DNA from: JAZDGX01 sp964482205
GTDB taxonomy: Bacteria; Eisenbacteria; RBG-16-71-46; CAIMUX01; WJJG01
Length of the DNA stretch: 64,000 bases
Direction: 5' to 3'
Assembly: GCA_964482205.1 (NCBI GenBank)
Contig: CAYZWI010000010.1
Span: 83,722 to 147,721 of the forward strand
Shown: positions 26,399 through 35,216 of the stretch, one piece after another
How positions within the stretch are numbered: the first letter of the stretch is position 1
How the letters are laid out: the number at the start of each line of letters is the position of its first letter
Made by a program: the position numbers and the translations under genes
Notes under the pieces: generated by a model
Told to the model about the DNA's origin: nothing
The model's database searches: none
The model's input: the letters and a program-made list of their open reading frames with translations, nothing else

Positions 26399-27769
26399 AT
26401 GCATAGAAGCTCGCTTCTCGATTCCGTTTGGCGCGGCCACGCATCTGTTCCGCGCGCGCGCGCGAAGCCGGCGGTCCCATTCACCGTTTGGTGGGTGCTC
26501 CTGGTTCTCTGCTGCGCGTTTGTCGGGTTGAGTTCGACGGGATGCGGCGAGTCCGAGCACGGCTTGCTCACGCCGATGGATCCCGGTTCCAATGATGACG
26601 GAAGCAATCCTCAGGACGGCACCGGCAAGCCTCCCGATCCGGGCGCTCCGCCCGATTCGACTTCCGATCAGCCGCCGCAACCTACCTGGGTGGAAGTCGA
26701 CCCCGCCGAAGAAATCATCGCCATCGCGCCGACCCCTTGGTTCGAGGGTCGGGCGGCCGCCTGCACCTTCGCCTTCGACGATACGCGCGCCTCGCACTAC
26801 GCCGTCGCTGCTCCGGAACTCGAGGCGCACGGCTTTCGCGGGACCTTCAACCTGGTCACATCGCAAGTGGGCGGTTGGGAGCCGTGGCAGATGCTGCTCG
26901 ATCGCGGTCACGAAATCGCCAACCACACCCGCAATCACACCTATTTCGATCATCTCTCTCTCGACGAGATTGCGCATGAAGTGCGCCTTGGAAAGCTCGA
27001 TCTTCTCGCGAATCTGCGCGGCCTCCACGATGTGCCGTCCTTTACCTACCCGGGAGGCGTGTGTCCGCCCGGCGTGGAAGAGATCATCGCTCGATACCAC
27101 ACCAGCGGAAGAGTGGGGCAGGGCTTGGCTTCTGCGGATCCGGCGAACATGGCCCAAGTGTCCGGGTTCGGTTATTACGATCCGTTTTCGACGTGGGCCA
27201 TGAACCGGAATCTCGACGATGCGATTGCGGCCGGAGGCTGGTACATCGGGTACTTCCACAATGTCGTGAGGAGCGGCGTCTCGCGTTTGGATTGCCCGCT
27301 GCACATCTTCCGCGCTCATCTCGATTATGCGATGAGCAGAAGCGCCGACCTCTGGGTCGCCACCCAGGGCGAAGTGGCCGATTACATTTCACGCCGGCGG
27401 AACTTCATCTATCAATTGACGCCGGGTTCGCCGCCCCAGTTTTCCTTCGAAACGAAAGGCGCAGGGCCAGGACCTGTCCGCCCTCTCACGGTGGAATTCA
27501 CCTTCAAGTCGGGCGACAGCGTGCGCCTGACCATCAATGGGAACACGCAAGCTCTCACGCCGGGCGAGGCGCGCTGCGTGGCCGATCTTCTGCCGGGGCG
27601 GGACTATCCCATCAAGGTGGAGATCCTCGCTCCGCCCGTCATCACGGAATTCGCGGCCAAGAGCGCGACGGGAACGAGCGGCCCCGGCACTGGCAGCGGC
27701 GCTGATCCGGGTCTTGACCGCGGCCATGACCGCGGCTCTGACCGCGGCCTTGGCCGCGCGGCAACTTGA
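26399..27769 (+). CDS. Polysaccharide deacetylase family lipoprotein
   Basis: A 456-residue exported protein. A lipoprotein signal ends in the lipobox LSSTGC (Cys about residue 49), followed by a disordered Pro/Asp-rich linker. The NodB-type domain (about 115-330) has TFAFDDTRASHY with the catalytic DD, GFRGTFNLV, GHEIANHTRNHTYFD with the metal histidines, and SFTYPGGVCPPGVEE. Such enzymes remove acetyl groups from sugar polymers such as peptidoglycan or surface glycans in the envelope. A beta-sandwich-like tail follows, ending in short D-R-G repeats (GLDRGHDRGSDRGLGR) from repeated GACCGCGGC-type DNA. The ATG has no strong ribosome site. Confidence 0.87.
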   Translation: MHRSSLLDSVWRGHASVPRARAKPAVPFTVWWVLLVLCCAFVGLSSTGCGESEHGLLTPMDPGSNDDGSNPQDGTGKPPDPGAPPDSTSDQPPQPTWVEVDPAEEIIAIAPTPWFEGRAAACTFAFDDTRASHYAVAAPELEAHGFRGTFNLVTSQVGGWEPWQMLLDRGHEIANHTRNHTYFDHLSLDEIAHEVRLGKLDLLANLRGLHDVPSFTYPGGVCPPGVEEIIARYHTSGRVGQGLASADPANMAQVSGFGYYDPFSTWAMNRNLDDAIAAGGWYIGYFHNVVRSGVSRLDCPLHIFRAHLDYAMSRSADLWVATQGEVADYISRRRNFIYQLTPGSPPQFSFETKGAGPGPVRPLTVEFTFKSGDSVRLTINGNTQALTPGEARCVADLLPGRDYPIKVEILAPPVITEFAAKSATGTSGPGTGSGADPGLDRGHDRGSDRGLGRAAT

Positions 27770-27854
27770 GTCGAGAAAACGCGGCCGCTATCCGGTGCGC
27801 ATCCGGAACGGTGGCCGCAGAGCGAATGAACTTCTCACTGGGAGGGTCTTCGGG

Positions 27855-28364
27855 ATGCAAGTTCGCAAGGGATGGTGGATCGTTCTCGGGATTGTCGTTT
27901 TGATTTGCCTGGGCGGCTGCTCCAAGAAGGCCGCTTCTCCCGAAACGCTGGCCGGCTCTCCGATTTCGGAAACGAAGCAGTCCGTCGCGCCTGCTTCGGA
28001 AACCAATTCGTCGACCAAGAGCCCGGCCTTCGAACTTCAGTTGAAGGATGCGTTCTTCGACTACGACAAGGCTACCCTCACCGCCGAGGCTCGCGAGACG
28101 CTGGCCGGGAATGCGCAGTACTTGATGAACAACGCGAGCACCCGCGTGTTGATCGAAGGGCACTGCGATGAGCGGGGGACGCGCGAGTACAACCTCGCGC
28201 TCGGCGACCGGCGCGCGCGGGCAGTGATGGACTTTCTGGTGGACTACGGCATCTCTCCGACGAGGATCGAGATCATCAGCTACGGCAAGGAGCGGCCCTT
28301 CGTCATGGGAAGCAACGAAAGCGCCTGGGCCCAAAACCGCCGCGCGCACCTCGTCAGCCGTTGA
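27855..28364 (+). CDS. pal: Peptidoglycan-associated lipoprotein Pal
   Basis: A 169-residue outer-membrane lipoprotein. The signal (VLGIVVLICLGGCSKK) has the lipobox LGGC at Cys22; the C-terminal OmpA-like domain (about 58-169) has FFDYDKATLTAEARETL, VLIEGHCDERGTREYNLALGDRRA and ISYGKERP, the residues that bind diaminopimelate of peptidoglycan. Length is typical of Pal. GGAGG lies nine bases before the ATG; longer frames upstream are not coding. TolB, TolA, TolQ and TolR are not beside it, unlike the usual tol-pal order. A terminator-like hairpin follows. Confidence 0.92.
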   Translation: MQVRKGWWIVLGIVVLICLGGCSKKAASPETLAGSPISETKQSVAPASETNSSTKSPAFELQLKDAFFDYDKATLTAEARETLAGNAQYLMNNASTRVLIEGHCDERGTREYNLALGDRRARAVMDFLVDYGISPTRIEIISYGKERPFVMGSNESAWAQNRRAHLVSR

Positions 28365-28384
28365 CGCTTGTGGAGCGAAGATTC

Positions 28385-28423
28385 GGGGAGACCGGTCCGA
28401 GCCGGCCTCCCCGTCATTCTTCC
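28385..28423 (+). terminator. Rho-independent-like terminator after pal
   Basis: GGGGAG-A-CCGG and CCGG-C-CTCCCC form a 10-pair stem with one mismatch around the loop TCCGAG (28385-28412), followed by the T-rich GTCATTCTTCC. Confidence 0.65.
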
Positions 28424-28650
28424 TGTGAGACTCTTGCCGGGAATCGGACGCAGGCAAGAATCGCCTAACGGAAACCCCCGCGCGCATTTGAATCGCTCCA
28501 TCACGAGTCTTCGACCCACAAGGGATTCCCCTTCAGCGTCGTCGGCCATTCCGGGTATCATCCCCGCATCGCATTTTCCTGATAGCGCGAGCATCGCCGC
28601 ATCGCTGCTCGCCCGTCGTGGGCCCGATGGACGAAAGGAATCGCCGCCGC

Positions 28651-30120
28651 ATGAGCACGCCGAAGGAGCACACATCGCTCGGCCAGAAAGTCGTCGACTA
28701 CTTCAAGGGGTTCGCCGTCTTGAAGGAGACCCGCAAGGAGTACTGGGGCCTCCAGGCGATCAACTTCCTCGACATGACGGCCTACTTCTCCCTCTACGGC
28801 ATCGTCGTCGTCCTGCTTTCCGAGGACTTCGGATTCAGCGACATCAATGCCGGCTACATCTTCACGGCCTTCACCCTGGGCACGACGATCTGCCTCTGGT
28901 TCTCAGGCCTGTTCACCGATTGGCTCGGCATCCGGCGCACCATCTACCTCTCGATGGCTGCGCTGCTCGTCACGCGGGTAGGAGTGATCTGGGCCGGACT
29001 CGACCCGAACTTGCCCTACCGTTCCTACATCGCCGCCGGCGCGATCATACTGATGGCCCCCGGCATGGCGATGGTGCAGACGATGCTGCAGGCGGCCAAC
29101 CGGCGCTTCACCACCGCCCGCTCACGCGGCCCCGGATTCAATCTCTGGTATCTCTTCATGAATGTGGGCGCCGCGTGCGGGGGATTCCTGATCGATCTCG
29201 TGCGCAAGAACCTGCACCTGCCCAACACCTACATTCTCTTCTTCTCGATCTTCTCCGGCATCGCTTGCATGGTGATCGCCTTCCTCGTCATTCGCCGGGA
29301 AGACCAGCTCTACGGGCCCGACGAAGTCCCGGACATGAAGCCGGCCGTGGAAAAGAAGAAGCCCTGGCAGATCGCCTGGTCCGTGGTGAGCCACCCAGTC
29401 TTCTGGCGGTTCATGGTGCTCGTGATCTGTCTCCTGGGCGTGCGGGCGGTCTTCCTGTATCTCCACCTCCTCTATCCGAAATTCTGGCTGCGCGTGATCG
29501 GCCCCGAGGCGTCCATCGGCACTCTTCAGGCGATCAATCCCATTCTCGTCATCATCGGGCTGATCCTGCTCGTGCCGGTTTTGCACCGCTTCAAGGTCTA
29601 TTCGATGCTGACCTATGGAGCGATCGTCTCGGCGCTGTCGATGTTCGTGATGGCGATTCCCTCATATGGCCAGGCGACCTACACGATCACCATGCTGTCG
29701 CTGATCGTGCTCACGATCGGGGAGATCGTCTGGTCGCCGCGACTGCAGGAATACACCGCCGCTATTGCGCCCAAGGGGCAGGAGGGCACCTATCTTGGTT
29801 TGTCGCTCTTCCCCTGGTTTTTCGCGAAGGGCGCGGTGAGCGCTCTCTCGGGCCACATGCTCGCGCGCTGGATTCCCGAGTTTCCCGAAGGCGAGCCGAT
29901 TCTGCGCGATCGTTTGGCTGCCGGTCAGATCTCCTTCTGGGATTCGCCGAGCGCGCTCTTCATCATTCTGGGAATCGTCGCCCTCGCGGGACCGATAATC
30001 GCGATGGCGATGAAGAAGTGGTTCACGAAAGGCGCGAGCTGGAATCGCGAGGAAGCCGACCGGGAGATTCAGGCGCAGAAGGAACTGCAAGCGCAGCGCG
30101 AGGCGGAGACGACGAGCTGA
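28651..30120 (+). CDS. MFS transporter (POT-like)
   Basis: A 489-residue inner-membrane transporter with about 12 to 14 hydrophobic segments, starting with YWGLQAINFLDMTAYFSLYGIVVVL and including the loop GLFTDWLGIRRT between segments 2 and 3 (MFS motif A-like). Its closest appearance is to the proton-coupled oligopeptide (POT/PTR) branch, as for the transporter at 49945-51408, with SPRLQEYTAAIAPKGQEGTYLGLS in the C-terminal half; a charged tail rich in Glu, Gln and Ala ends the protein. Substrate is not readable. The ATG at 28651 has AAGGA upstream; ATG 28627 and GTG 28618 are possible earlier starts. The stop codon lies in the first copy of a 42-base tandem repeat. Confidence 0.87.
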   Translation: MSTPKEHTSLGQKVVDYFKGFAVLKETRKEYWGLQAINFLDMTAYFSLYGIVVVLLSEDFGFSDINAGYIFTAFTLGTTICLWFSGLFTDWLGIRRTIYLSMAALLVTRVGVIWAGLDPNLPYRSYIAAGAIILMAPGMAMVQTMLQAANRRFTTARSRGPGFNLWYLFMNVGAACGGFLIDLVRKNLHLPNTYILFFSIFSGIACMVIAFLVIRREDQLYGPDEVPDMKPAVEKKKPWQIAWSVVSHPVFWRFMVLVICLLGVRAVFLYLHLLYPKFWLRVIGPEASIGTLQAINPILVIIGLILLVPVLHRFKVYSMLTYGAIVSALSMFVMAIPSYGQATYTITMLSLIVLTIGEIVWSPRLQEYTAAIAPKGQEGTYLGLSLFPWFFAKGAVSALSGHMLARWIPEFPEGEPILRDRLAAGQISFWDSPSALFIILGIVALAGPIIAMAMKKWFTKGASWNREEADREIQAQKELQAQREAETTS

Positions 30121-30178
30121 GCAGTCGCGGTCGTGCAGCGCGAAGCGGAGACGGCGAGCTGAGCAGCCACGGTCGCGC
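30095..30178 (+). repeat. 42-bp tandem repeat across the transporter stop codon
   Basis: Two copies (30095-30136 and 30137-30178) differ at seven positions; a third, degenerate start follows. The first copy encodes the last residues and stop of the MFS gene, the second is untranslated, so this looks like a recent tandem duplication at the gene's end. Confidence 0.75.
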
Positions 30179-30274
30179 AGCGCCCAGTCGCAACCGGCGA
30201 AATTGCAGCGAAGCAGTGCGGCGAGCAAAGCGCGTGCGCGAGTTGCGACGCATGGAAACCGGCGAGCCGATGCC

Positions 30275-31393
30275 GTGAGCGAGATTTCCTGGAGCTGGAA
30301 CCGCTATGCGCGCCCCGTTCCCCGCGCTCCGCGCGGCATCGACGCGCAGCGGCGCTATCGCGAAAGCCAGGATCGCAATCCTGAGCGCACCCCTCTAGAT
30401 CCATCCGCGGAAGGCCCGCGGGAGCACCTTTCCCGCTATCTCCTCGCGCGCCCATGGATCGCGGGCCGGCGCGTTCTGGATGGCGGATGCGGATTCGCGT
30501 ACGGCTCTCTTCTGATTCGCTGTCTGGGCGCTTCGCAAGTCGTGGGTCTCGAGCGCGATGAGGATGCGCTGCGGGCCGGCGCGACGGCGCTCCGTTCCAT
30601 GGGGAAAGATCGGTTCGCGATTCGTGGGGAGTGCCCGCCGGACGAAGGGCCTCTTCTCGTGGCCGGTGATTTGGAGCGCGCGCCGCTGCCGGACCGATCG
30701 ATGGACCTCCTGCTGGCCTTCGAGGTGATCGAGCATCTGGCCGAGCCGAGGCGGTTTCTCTCCGAGGCCCGGCGCGTGCTGACCGAATCGGGACTGCTGC
30801 TGATCTCGACGCCGAATCGCGAGCTCATCTCGCCGGGGTGGGAGATCCCGCCCAATCGCTTCCATGTGCGCGAGTATTCACCGGATGAGTTGCGCGCCCT
30901 CTTGGCATCCGAATTTCCGGAAGTGGAGATGGCCGGACAACGGCCGGGAGAGCGCTTGCTGCGCAAACGAACGCACGGTCGCAGAGGCAAGCGGGTGGCC
31001 GTGTCCGTCGAGCGAGCGTTTGGATTCGATCCGCGGCGAATCCTTCCCGGCGGTGTGCGCTCGACAATCAAGCGGATGCTGGGCGATCGCAAGGAGCCGG
31101 ACGAGGGCGGCCGCACGGGCGAGACAAATGCGCTCGCGCCGCGAATCCGGGAATGGGTGTCGGCGGGTCTGGAGGCCCAAGACCCTTGTCTCGGCGGCTT
31201 GTACGAATACGCTTCCGCCGAGTCGGGCGAGACTCTGATCGCGCTGTGTCATCAAGACACGGATTCCGTGCTTTCCCGTGCGTTCGATTCGTCTGCTTCA
31301 CCCCGCGTCGAGGGCCCGGTCAACGATTGTGGCGACGAATCGATGGGCCGCGGCGGACGGATCAGCGGTCTTGTTCCTGGAACGCGGCCTTGA
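30275..31393 (+). CDS. SAM-dependent class I methyltransferase
   Basis: A 372-residue cytosolic protein. The methyltransferase fold lies at about 60-220: motif I VLDGGCGFAYGSLLI, the acidic end of strand 2 GLERDEDAL, motif LVAGDLERAPLPDRSMDLLLAFEVIEHL and post-motif GLLLISTPNRELISPG. The pattern is that of the Methyltransf_11 / UbiE-like group, often used for O-methylation of small molecules or glycans. About 110 residues of charged sequence follow, ending in LGGLYEYASAESGETLIALCHQ. The GTG at 30275 is the first start consistent with the fold; its ribosome site is weak, so the exact start is uncertain. Confidence 0.85.
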   Translation: MSEISWSWNRYARPVPRAPRGIDAQRRYRESQDRNPERTPLDPSAEGPREHLSRYLLARPWIAGRRVLDGGCGFAYGSLLIRCLGASQVVGLERDEDALRAGATALRSMGKDRFAIRGECPPDEGPLLVAGDLERAPLPDRSMDLLLAFEVIEHLAEPRRFLSEARRVLTESGLLLISTPNRELISPGWEIPPNRFHVREYSPDELRALLASEFPEVEMAGQRPGERLLRKRTHGRRGKRVAVSVERAFGFDPRRILPGGVRSTIKRMLGDRKEPDEGGRTGETNALAPRIREWVSAGLEAQDPCLGGLYEYASAESGETLIALCHQDTDSVLSRAFDSSASPRVEGPVNDCGDESMGRGGRISGLVPGTRP

Positions 31394-31595
31394 CTGCGCC
31401 CCGGAACCTCATCCCGACGGGAACGGGATCGGCCGCGAGATCCCGTCTCCGGGCGGGGCGAAACCGGCGCCGCAGACCGATCCGGCCAGGAACGCGGCAG
31501 AGGACCGCAGGGTATTTCCATTGTCGGAGCCGCTGACGCACGCTCCGGCGGGCCTGTCGGAATCGTCATTCCATCTTTGCCATGGGAACGAAGTC

Positions 31596-32357
31596 GTGTC
31601 GAAGCGCATCGTCGGCGAAATCGAGGCCAAGTCGATTCTGAACGCCTCGAAGATCTACGACTACTGCCTGAATCCCTACACGGGATGCGGGGTGGGCTGC
31701 GTCTACTGCTATGCCGCGCAGTTCATGCGCCGGTACAGCGGCCACAGCGAGCCGTGGGGACAGTTCGTCGATGTCAAAGTGAATGCGCCAGAGATCCTGG
31801 CGAAGCAAATCGTGCGCGCGAAGAGAGGATCGATCTGGATCTCTTCCGTGTGCGATCCCTATCAGCCCATGGAAGCGCGCTACCGCTTGACGCGCCGATT
31901 GCTCGAGGTGCTGATCGGGCGCGATTTCCCAGTGACCATCCAGACGAAGAGCGCGCGGGTTCTTCGCGACCTCGATCTCATACGACAATTATCCGATGCC
32001 GAAGTGGGATTCACAATCGCGACGGAAGACGAGCGGATCGCGAAGCTCTTCGAGCCGCACGCCTCTCCGATTTCCGAGCGGATCGATGCGTTGCGCCATT
32101 TCCGGCGCGCCGGAATTGCGACCTATGCCTTTTGCGGCCCGCTCTTGCCGGGCGATCCCGATCGCCTCGCCGCGCAACTCGGCGATGTGATCGAGTACGC
32201 CTTCATCGATCGCATGAATTATGTGCCGGCAGTGAAGAAGTTCTATGAGCGCCACGGCCTGACGGACGCGCTCGACGACTCCTTCTTCGAAAAGCAGGCG
32301 AGCGCGCTGGCCAAAGGCCTGCGCAAGCGTGGTGTGCGCGTGAAGGTGGTCTTCTAG
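31596..32357 (+). CDS. SplB-like radical SAM protein
   Basis: A 253-residue radical SAM enzyme. The cluster motif CGVGCVYCYA (CxxxCxxC, about 24-31) follows the family lead-in EIEAKSILNASKIYDYCLNPYTG; later parts include SVCDPYQPMEARYRLTRRLLEVL, VTIQTKSARVLRDLDLI, GFTIATEDERIAKLFEP and TYAFCGPLLPG. This is the COG1533/SplB-like group, whose best known member repairs spore photoproducts, but most members are uncharacterised. The frame is open far upstream, but only sequence from GTG 31596 fits the family. It converges on the next gene with a 16-base gap. Confidence 0.88.
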   Translation: MSKRIVGEIEAKSILNASKIYDYCLNPYTGCGVGCVYCYAAQFMRRYSGHSEPWGQFVDVKVNAPEILAKQIVRAKRGSIWISSVCDPYQPMEARYRLTRRLLEVLIGRDFPVTIQTKSARVLRDLDLIRQLSDAEVGFTIATEDERIAKLFEPHASPISERIDALRHFRRAGIATYAFCGPLLPGDPDRLAAQLGDVIEYAFIDRMNYVPAVKKFYERHGLTDALDDSFFEKQASALAKGLRKRGVRVKVVF

Positions 32358-32373
32358 CGGGTCGCTGACGCGC

Positions 32374-33522
32374 TCACTGGGGCGCTGTTTGTATTCGGAG
32401 GATGGCCGTCACTGGAAAGTGATCCGAAGGATACCGGCCGTCCACTGTGTCCCTCACGATACGGCATTCCAGCGGGATTACATCGGCGGTCGTCAGGATC
32501 CAATCGACGCGATCCCCGCGCGTCTCGCCCGTGAAGCCGTGATAGGTCGCTTCCTCGTCGCGAGTTTCGTCGTGCTCCGCATGCAAGGCACGGTATGCGT
32601 CGGTCAGCGCGCCGCGTGGCTCGCGCCCAGCCGGGCGCGCGGCAAGTTCGCTGGGACTGGTTCCCGTAAGCACCGCGTAGGGAGTCGGAGGCGGAGCGTC
32701 TGGAGTCGCCTCCGCAGCGCGTGTAGTCTCACCGGCGGCCATGACGAACATGCCTCCGAGCGTTGCCGGCGCATTGAAATCACCCATCACGATCGCGTGC
32801 CGATAGCCGGTCTTCGCGGCCACGGAATCGCGCAGCAGCATGGCCGAATGCCGCCGCGCTTCCTCTCCCAGGTGATCGAAGTGCGTGTCGAAGGCGTGAA
32901 GAATGACCTGTGGATGGAGATTGTCCCGCAGCTCGACCCAGGTTGCCATGCGCGTCAGCGCCGCGTCCCATCCGACGCTCCCCGGCACACGCGGCGTGTC
33001 GCTCAGCCAGAAATGCCCTTCGGCCAGCTTCGTGAAGCGGTCACGGCGATAGAAGATGGCGCACATCTCACCAGTGAGGGCGCCGTCGTCCCGCCCCGCG
33101 CCCACGAAAGCGTACTCCGGGAAAGCGGCGCGCAAATCGTCCGCCTGCGCGGCCAGGCACTCCTGCGTCCCGAGCAGATCGGGCGAGAAGGCGCGAATGC
33201 TCTCGATGAGACGCGCGCGGCGAGTCGCCCAGCTGTCCGGACCATCATCCGCCGTGCCATAGCGAACATTGAAAGTCATGACGCGAAGCGTGGCGACCGA
33301 GTCCGCAGGGACAGCCGTTGAGGAAGAGGAAGCGAGAACCGGCACCGGGGGAGGCGATGCGCTGGAAGCAGGATCAGGCACCGGGGCAGACGCATGGGAA
33401 CAAATGTGAGGCCCTGCGAGAAACGAGGCCGCCGACAGGGAGAGAACGAGCAGTAATATCCTCGTCGATGCAGCATGCAGGCCGGGGCCGGCTTTTCGAA
33501 CGGCCGGGTTTTTCCGCTTCAT
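32374..33522 (-). CDS. Exported endonuclease/exonuclease/phosphatase-fold enzyme
   Basis: A 382-residue protein with a hydrophobic leader (TRILLLVLSLSAASFLAG, about 19-37) and a Pro/Ser/Ala-rich linker, so exported. The EEP domain (about 80-382) has RVMTFNVRYGT, LLGTQECLAAQ (metal Glu), HAFDTHFDHLGEEAR, HAIVMGDFNA (catalytic Asp/Asn) and the C-terminal YPSDHFPVTA (catalytic Asp-His). All active-site motifs are present; the family cleaves phosphodiesters or phosphate esters in nucleic acids, inositol phosphates or lipids. GGAG lies six bases before the ATG at 33522, preferred over an ATG 17 codons upstream. Confidence 0.9.
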   Translation of the reverse strand: MKRKNPAVRKAGPGLHAASTRILLLVLSLSAASFLAGPHICSHASAPVPDPASSASPPPVPVLASSSSTAVPADSVATLRVMTFNVRYGTADDGPDSWATRRARLIESIRAFSPDLLGTQECLAAQADDLRAAFPEYAFVGAGRDDGALTGEMCAIFYRRDRFTKLAEGHFWLSDTPRVPGSVGWDAALTRMATWVELRDNLHPQVILHAFDTHFDHLGEEARRHSAMLLRDSVAAKTGYRHAIVMGDFNAPATLGGMFVMAAGETTRAAEATPDAPPPTPYAVLTGTSPSELAARPAGREPRGALTDAYRALHAEHDETRDEEATYHGFTGETRGDRVDWILTTADVIPLECRIVRDTVDGRYPSDHFPVTAILRIQTAPQ

Positions 33523-33693
33523 CCTCTTCTCCGTCTCTCTTGTGCCGGTCTGTCGGGGCAGGCGGATCTTCATTCATCGAGCGCGGGCGGGCCAAGAGGA
33601 ATGATCCTCGCGCTCGCGTCCAACTCGCGCAGAGAGTCGATTGCCGCCCCGAGGTGCCGGCATTCTCGCGCCCGAGAGGTGCGGGAATAGCGC

Positions 33694-33723
33694 TTGCCGG
33701 TTCGGGCGGAGCAACGGTAGAAT
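33694..33723 (+). promoter_or_regulatory. Sigma-70 promoter of the Cys-rich secreted protein
   Basis: TTGCCG (33694-33699) and TAGAAT (33718-33723) are 18 bases apart; transcription would begin near 33731, about 100 bases before the ATG at 33832. The remainder of the 309-base gap (33523-33831) shows no gene. Confidence 0.55.
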
Positions 33724-33831
33724 GATCCTTGAGAGGCCCCTCCCAGGGGCTCATCGAGCCGCGTCCAATGGTGAGCGAACTCCAAGCCCGCGGCGGCGCG
33801 GCCCTTCTTCAAACCGGGAGGGAGGCATGCC

Positions 33832-34338
33832 ATGAAACCGGTTTTCTGCTTGCTCGCTCTTGCCCTCATCGCCCCGAGCGTCGTGATGGCCCAGCCGGCG
33901 GATTGGTGTTGGGACCAGGACGACATCCGCGCGTACTATCAAGACGGTCTCATCACGGTCATTCACAATGCCACGGTCTACAACTGCTGCCCCGACAGCT
34001 TCACATTCCAAGTGGAGCAGGAAGGCGCCGTCATTCGGGTTTGGGAGCACGAAAACCTGACCGAGGCCTGTCTGTGTCTGTGCTGCTACAACCTCTCCGT
34101 CTCGCTCGGCGCGCCGGCTCCCGGAGACTACACGATTGAATTCTCCTGGAGCGATTACGAAACCTACAGCTGGCCTGTGGTTACGCTGCCGATCCATGTT
34201 CCCGAAGGTACACCGCCGGCGCGCATCGACATCGTCGAGACATATGCCTCGCCCTGCCTGGAGACCCAGGATGTGCCCGAGCCGGATCCGGACTCTGCTG
34301 AATCGACCTGGGGCGGGATCAAGAGGCTGTTCGAATAG
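33832..34338 (+). CDS. Secreted Cys-rich protein of unknown function
   Basis: A 168-residue exported protein: signal peptide MKPVFCLLALALIAPSVVMA, then a beta-rich domain of about 120 residues. Cysteines cluster in VYNCCPDSFTF and EACLCLCCYNLSVSL, the latter followed by APGDYTIEFSW, a pattern (CxCCxxLxxxL...PGxYxxxF) shared with small hypothetical lipoproteins and periplasmic proteins in Bacteroidota-type genomes. The tail is acidic (EPDPDSAEST). GGGAGGGAGG lies upstream of the ATG, and a sigma-70 promoter is visible. I do not recognise a function; the cysteines may bind metal or form disulfides. Confidence 0.72.
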   Translation: MKPVFCLLALALIAPSVVMAQPADWCWDQDDIRAYYQDGLITVIHNATVYNCCPDSFTFQVEQEGAVIRVWEHENLTEACLCLCCYNLSVSLGAPAPGDYTIEFSWSDYETYSWPVVTLPIHVPEGTPPARIDIVETYASPCLETQDVPEPDPDSAESTWGGIKRLFE

Positions 34339-34645
34339 CTCGCGTCGCTGACGAAGACCGACCGGACACCCCGCAAAACGCCCGTCGTTGAAGCGCCGGC
34401 TCCGCCTTGAGGCCGACGAGCGTCACGCGACGAGGCGGATAGCTCACTCCCGCGCGGGCCAAATCGGGCGCAAGTCTCTCGCGAACGGCCGTTCCATATT
34501 CCGCGATGCGATCATCGATCGTCTTTTGGACTTCGGGCATTTCTCCTCGCAACGCGTACGGTCGCATCTGCGCTTGATACGGGATGGCGCATCCAGCGAG
34601 CGCAAGAGACACCCCGAGAACGGCACGCAATGCTCCGGACTTCAT
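34319..34645 (-). CDS. Short lipoprotein, possibly a truncated YafK-like L,D-transpeptidase
   Basis: A 108-residue frame. The leader ALRAVLGVSLALAGCAIP has the lipobox LAGC (Cys about residue 17). Then GEMPEVQKTIDDRIAEYGTAVRERLAP and AGVSYPPRRVTLVGLKAE resemble the N-terminal approach of YafK-type L,D-transpeptidase domains, where a strand of this kind is followed by the catalytic domain. Here the sequence instead runs into 25 residues of low-complexity Ser/Arg and stops, so it may be the 5' remnant of a decayed gene. It overlaps the end of the convergent Cys-rich protein gene by 20 bases. The ribosome site is weak. Confidence 0.5.
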   Translation of the reverse strand: MKSGALRAVLGVSLALAGCAIPYQAQMRPYALRGEMPEVQKTIDDRIAEYGTAVRERLAPDLARAGVSYPPRRVTLVGLKAEPALQRRAFCGVSGRSSSATRAIRTAS

Positions 34646-34655
34646 CTTCAACCCA

Positions 34656-35171
34656 TCAATTGTCTTGATTGACCAGCTTGCGCCTGGCGAGCCGCAAGGC
34701 CTTGGAGAAGACATTGAACTGGCGATCGTCCCACAGGACGATGCGGACTTCGGAAAGACAAGAAGGCTCGCTCGCGAATGCCATGATCGCTTCACACATG
34801 CCCTGCGCCGATTCACGCGTGGAGACGCCGGCGCTTCCTGTTCCGAGAGCGGGGAAGGCGATGCTTCCGGCTTCGAGATCCGCGGCAGCGTGCAGCGCAT
34901 TCGCAGTGCACTCATAGATGTCGGGGGGGGGCAGTCCCACGACGGCGACATGGACGATCCATTTTGCAGGCAACTCCCCGGCATGGGTCACGATCGCTTC
35001 CCCGACCGCGATCGGGGCCTGGGCGATCGCCTCTTCCTCCACATCCGGACCTGCCTCGGCCAGGATCGCAGCCGCCACACCCCCTCCCATGACGAGCTCC
35101 GTGTTGGCGGAATTCACGACCACGTCGACTTCCTGCTCCGTGATCGAGCCGATGACAATGCTGACGTTCAT
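34656..35171 (-). CDS. Macro-domain protein (ADP-ribose binding/hydrolase)
   Basis: A 171-residue cytosolic macro-domain protein. Family parts are VSIVIGSITEQEVDVVVNSANTELVMGGGVAAAI (nucleotide-binding loop 1), THAGELPAKWIVHVAVVG, and the second loop SIAFPALGTGSAGVS. Such proteins bind ADP-ribose or remove it from proteins, nucleic acids or O-acetyl-ADP-ribose. GGAGAGGGG lies five bases upstream of the ATG at 35171; an ATG eight codons earlier lacks this. The gene lies just upstream of the short lipoprotein frame (10 bases apart), so the two may be co-transcribed. Confidence 0.88.
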   Translation of the reverse strand: MNVSIVIGSITEQEVDVVVNSANTELVMGGGVAAAILAEAGPDVEEEAIAQAPIAVGEAIVTHAGELPAKWIVHVAVVGLPPPDIYECTANALHAAADLEAGSIAFPALGTGSAGVSTRESAQGMCEAIMAFASEPSCLSEVRIVLWDDRQFNVFSKALRLARRKLVNQDN

Positions 35172-35216
35172 GCGTTCCCCTCTCCTTCCCGACATTCCGA
35201 GAAGGCCGGGGGGTGA

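Noticed and set aside
28368..30278. A 636-codon frame on the same strand as the MFS gene
   Set aside because: It is the shifted frame of a clear membrane transporter and has no hydrophobic or family pattern.
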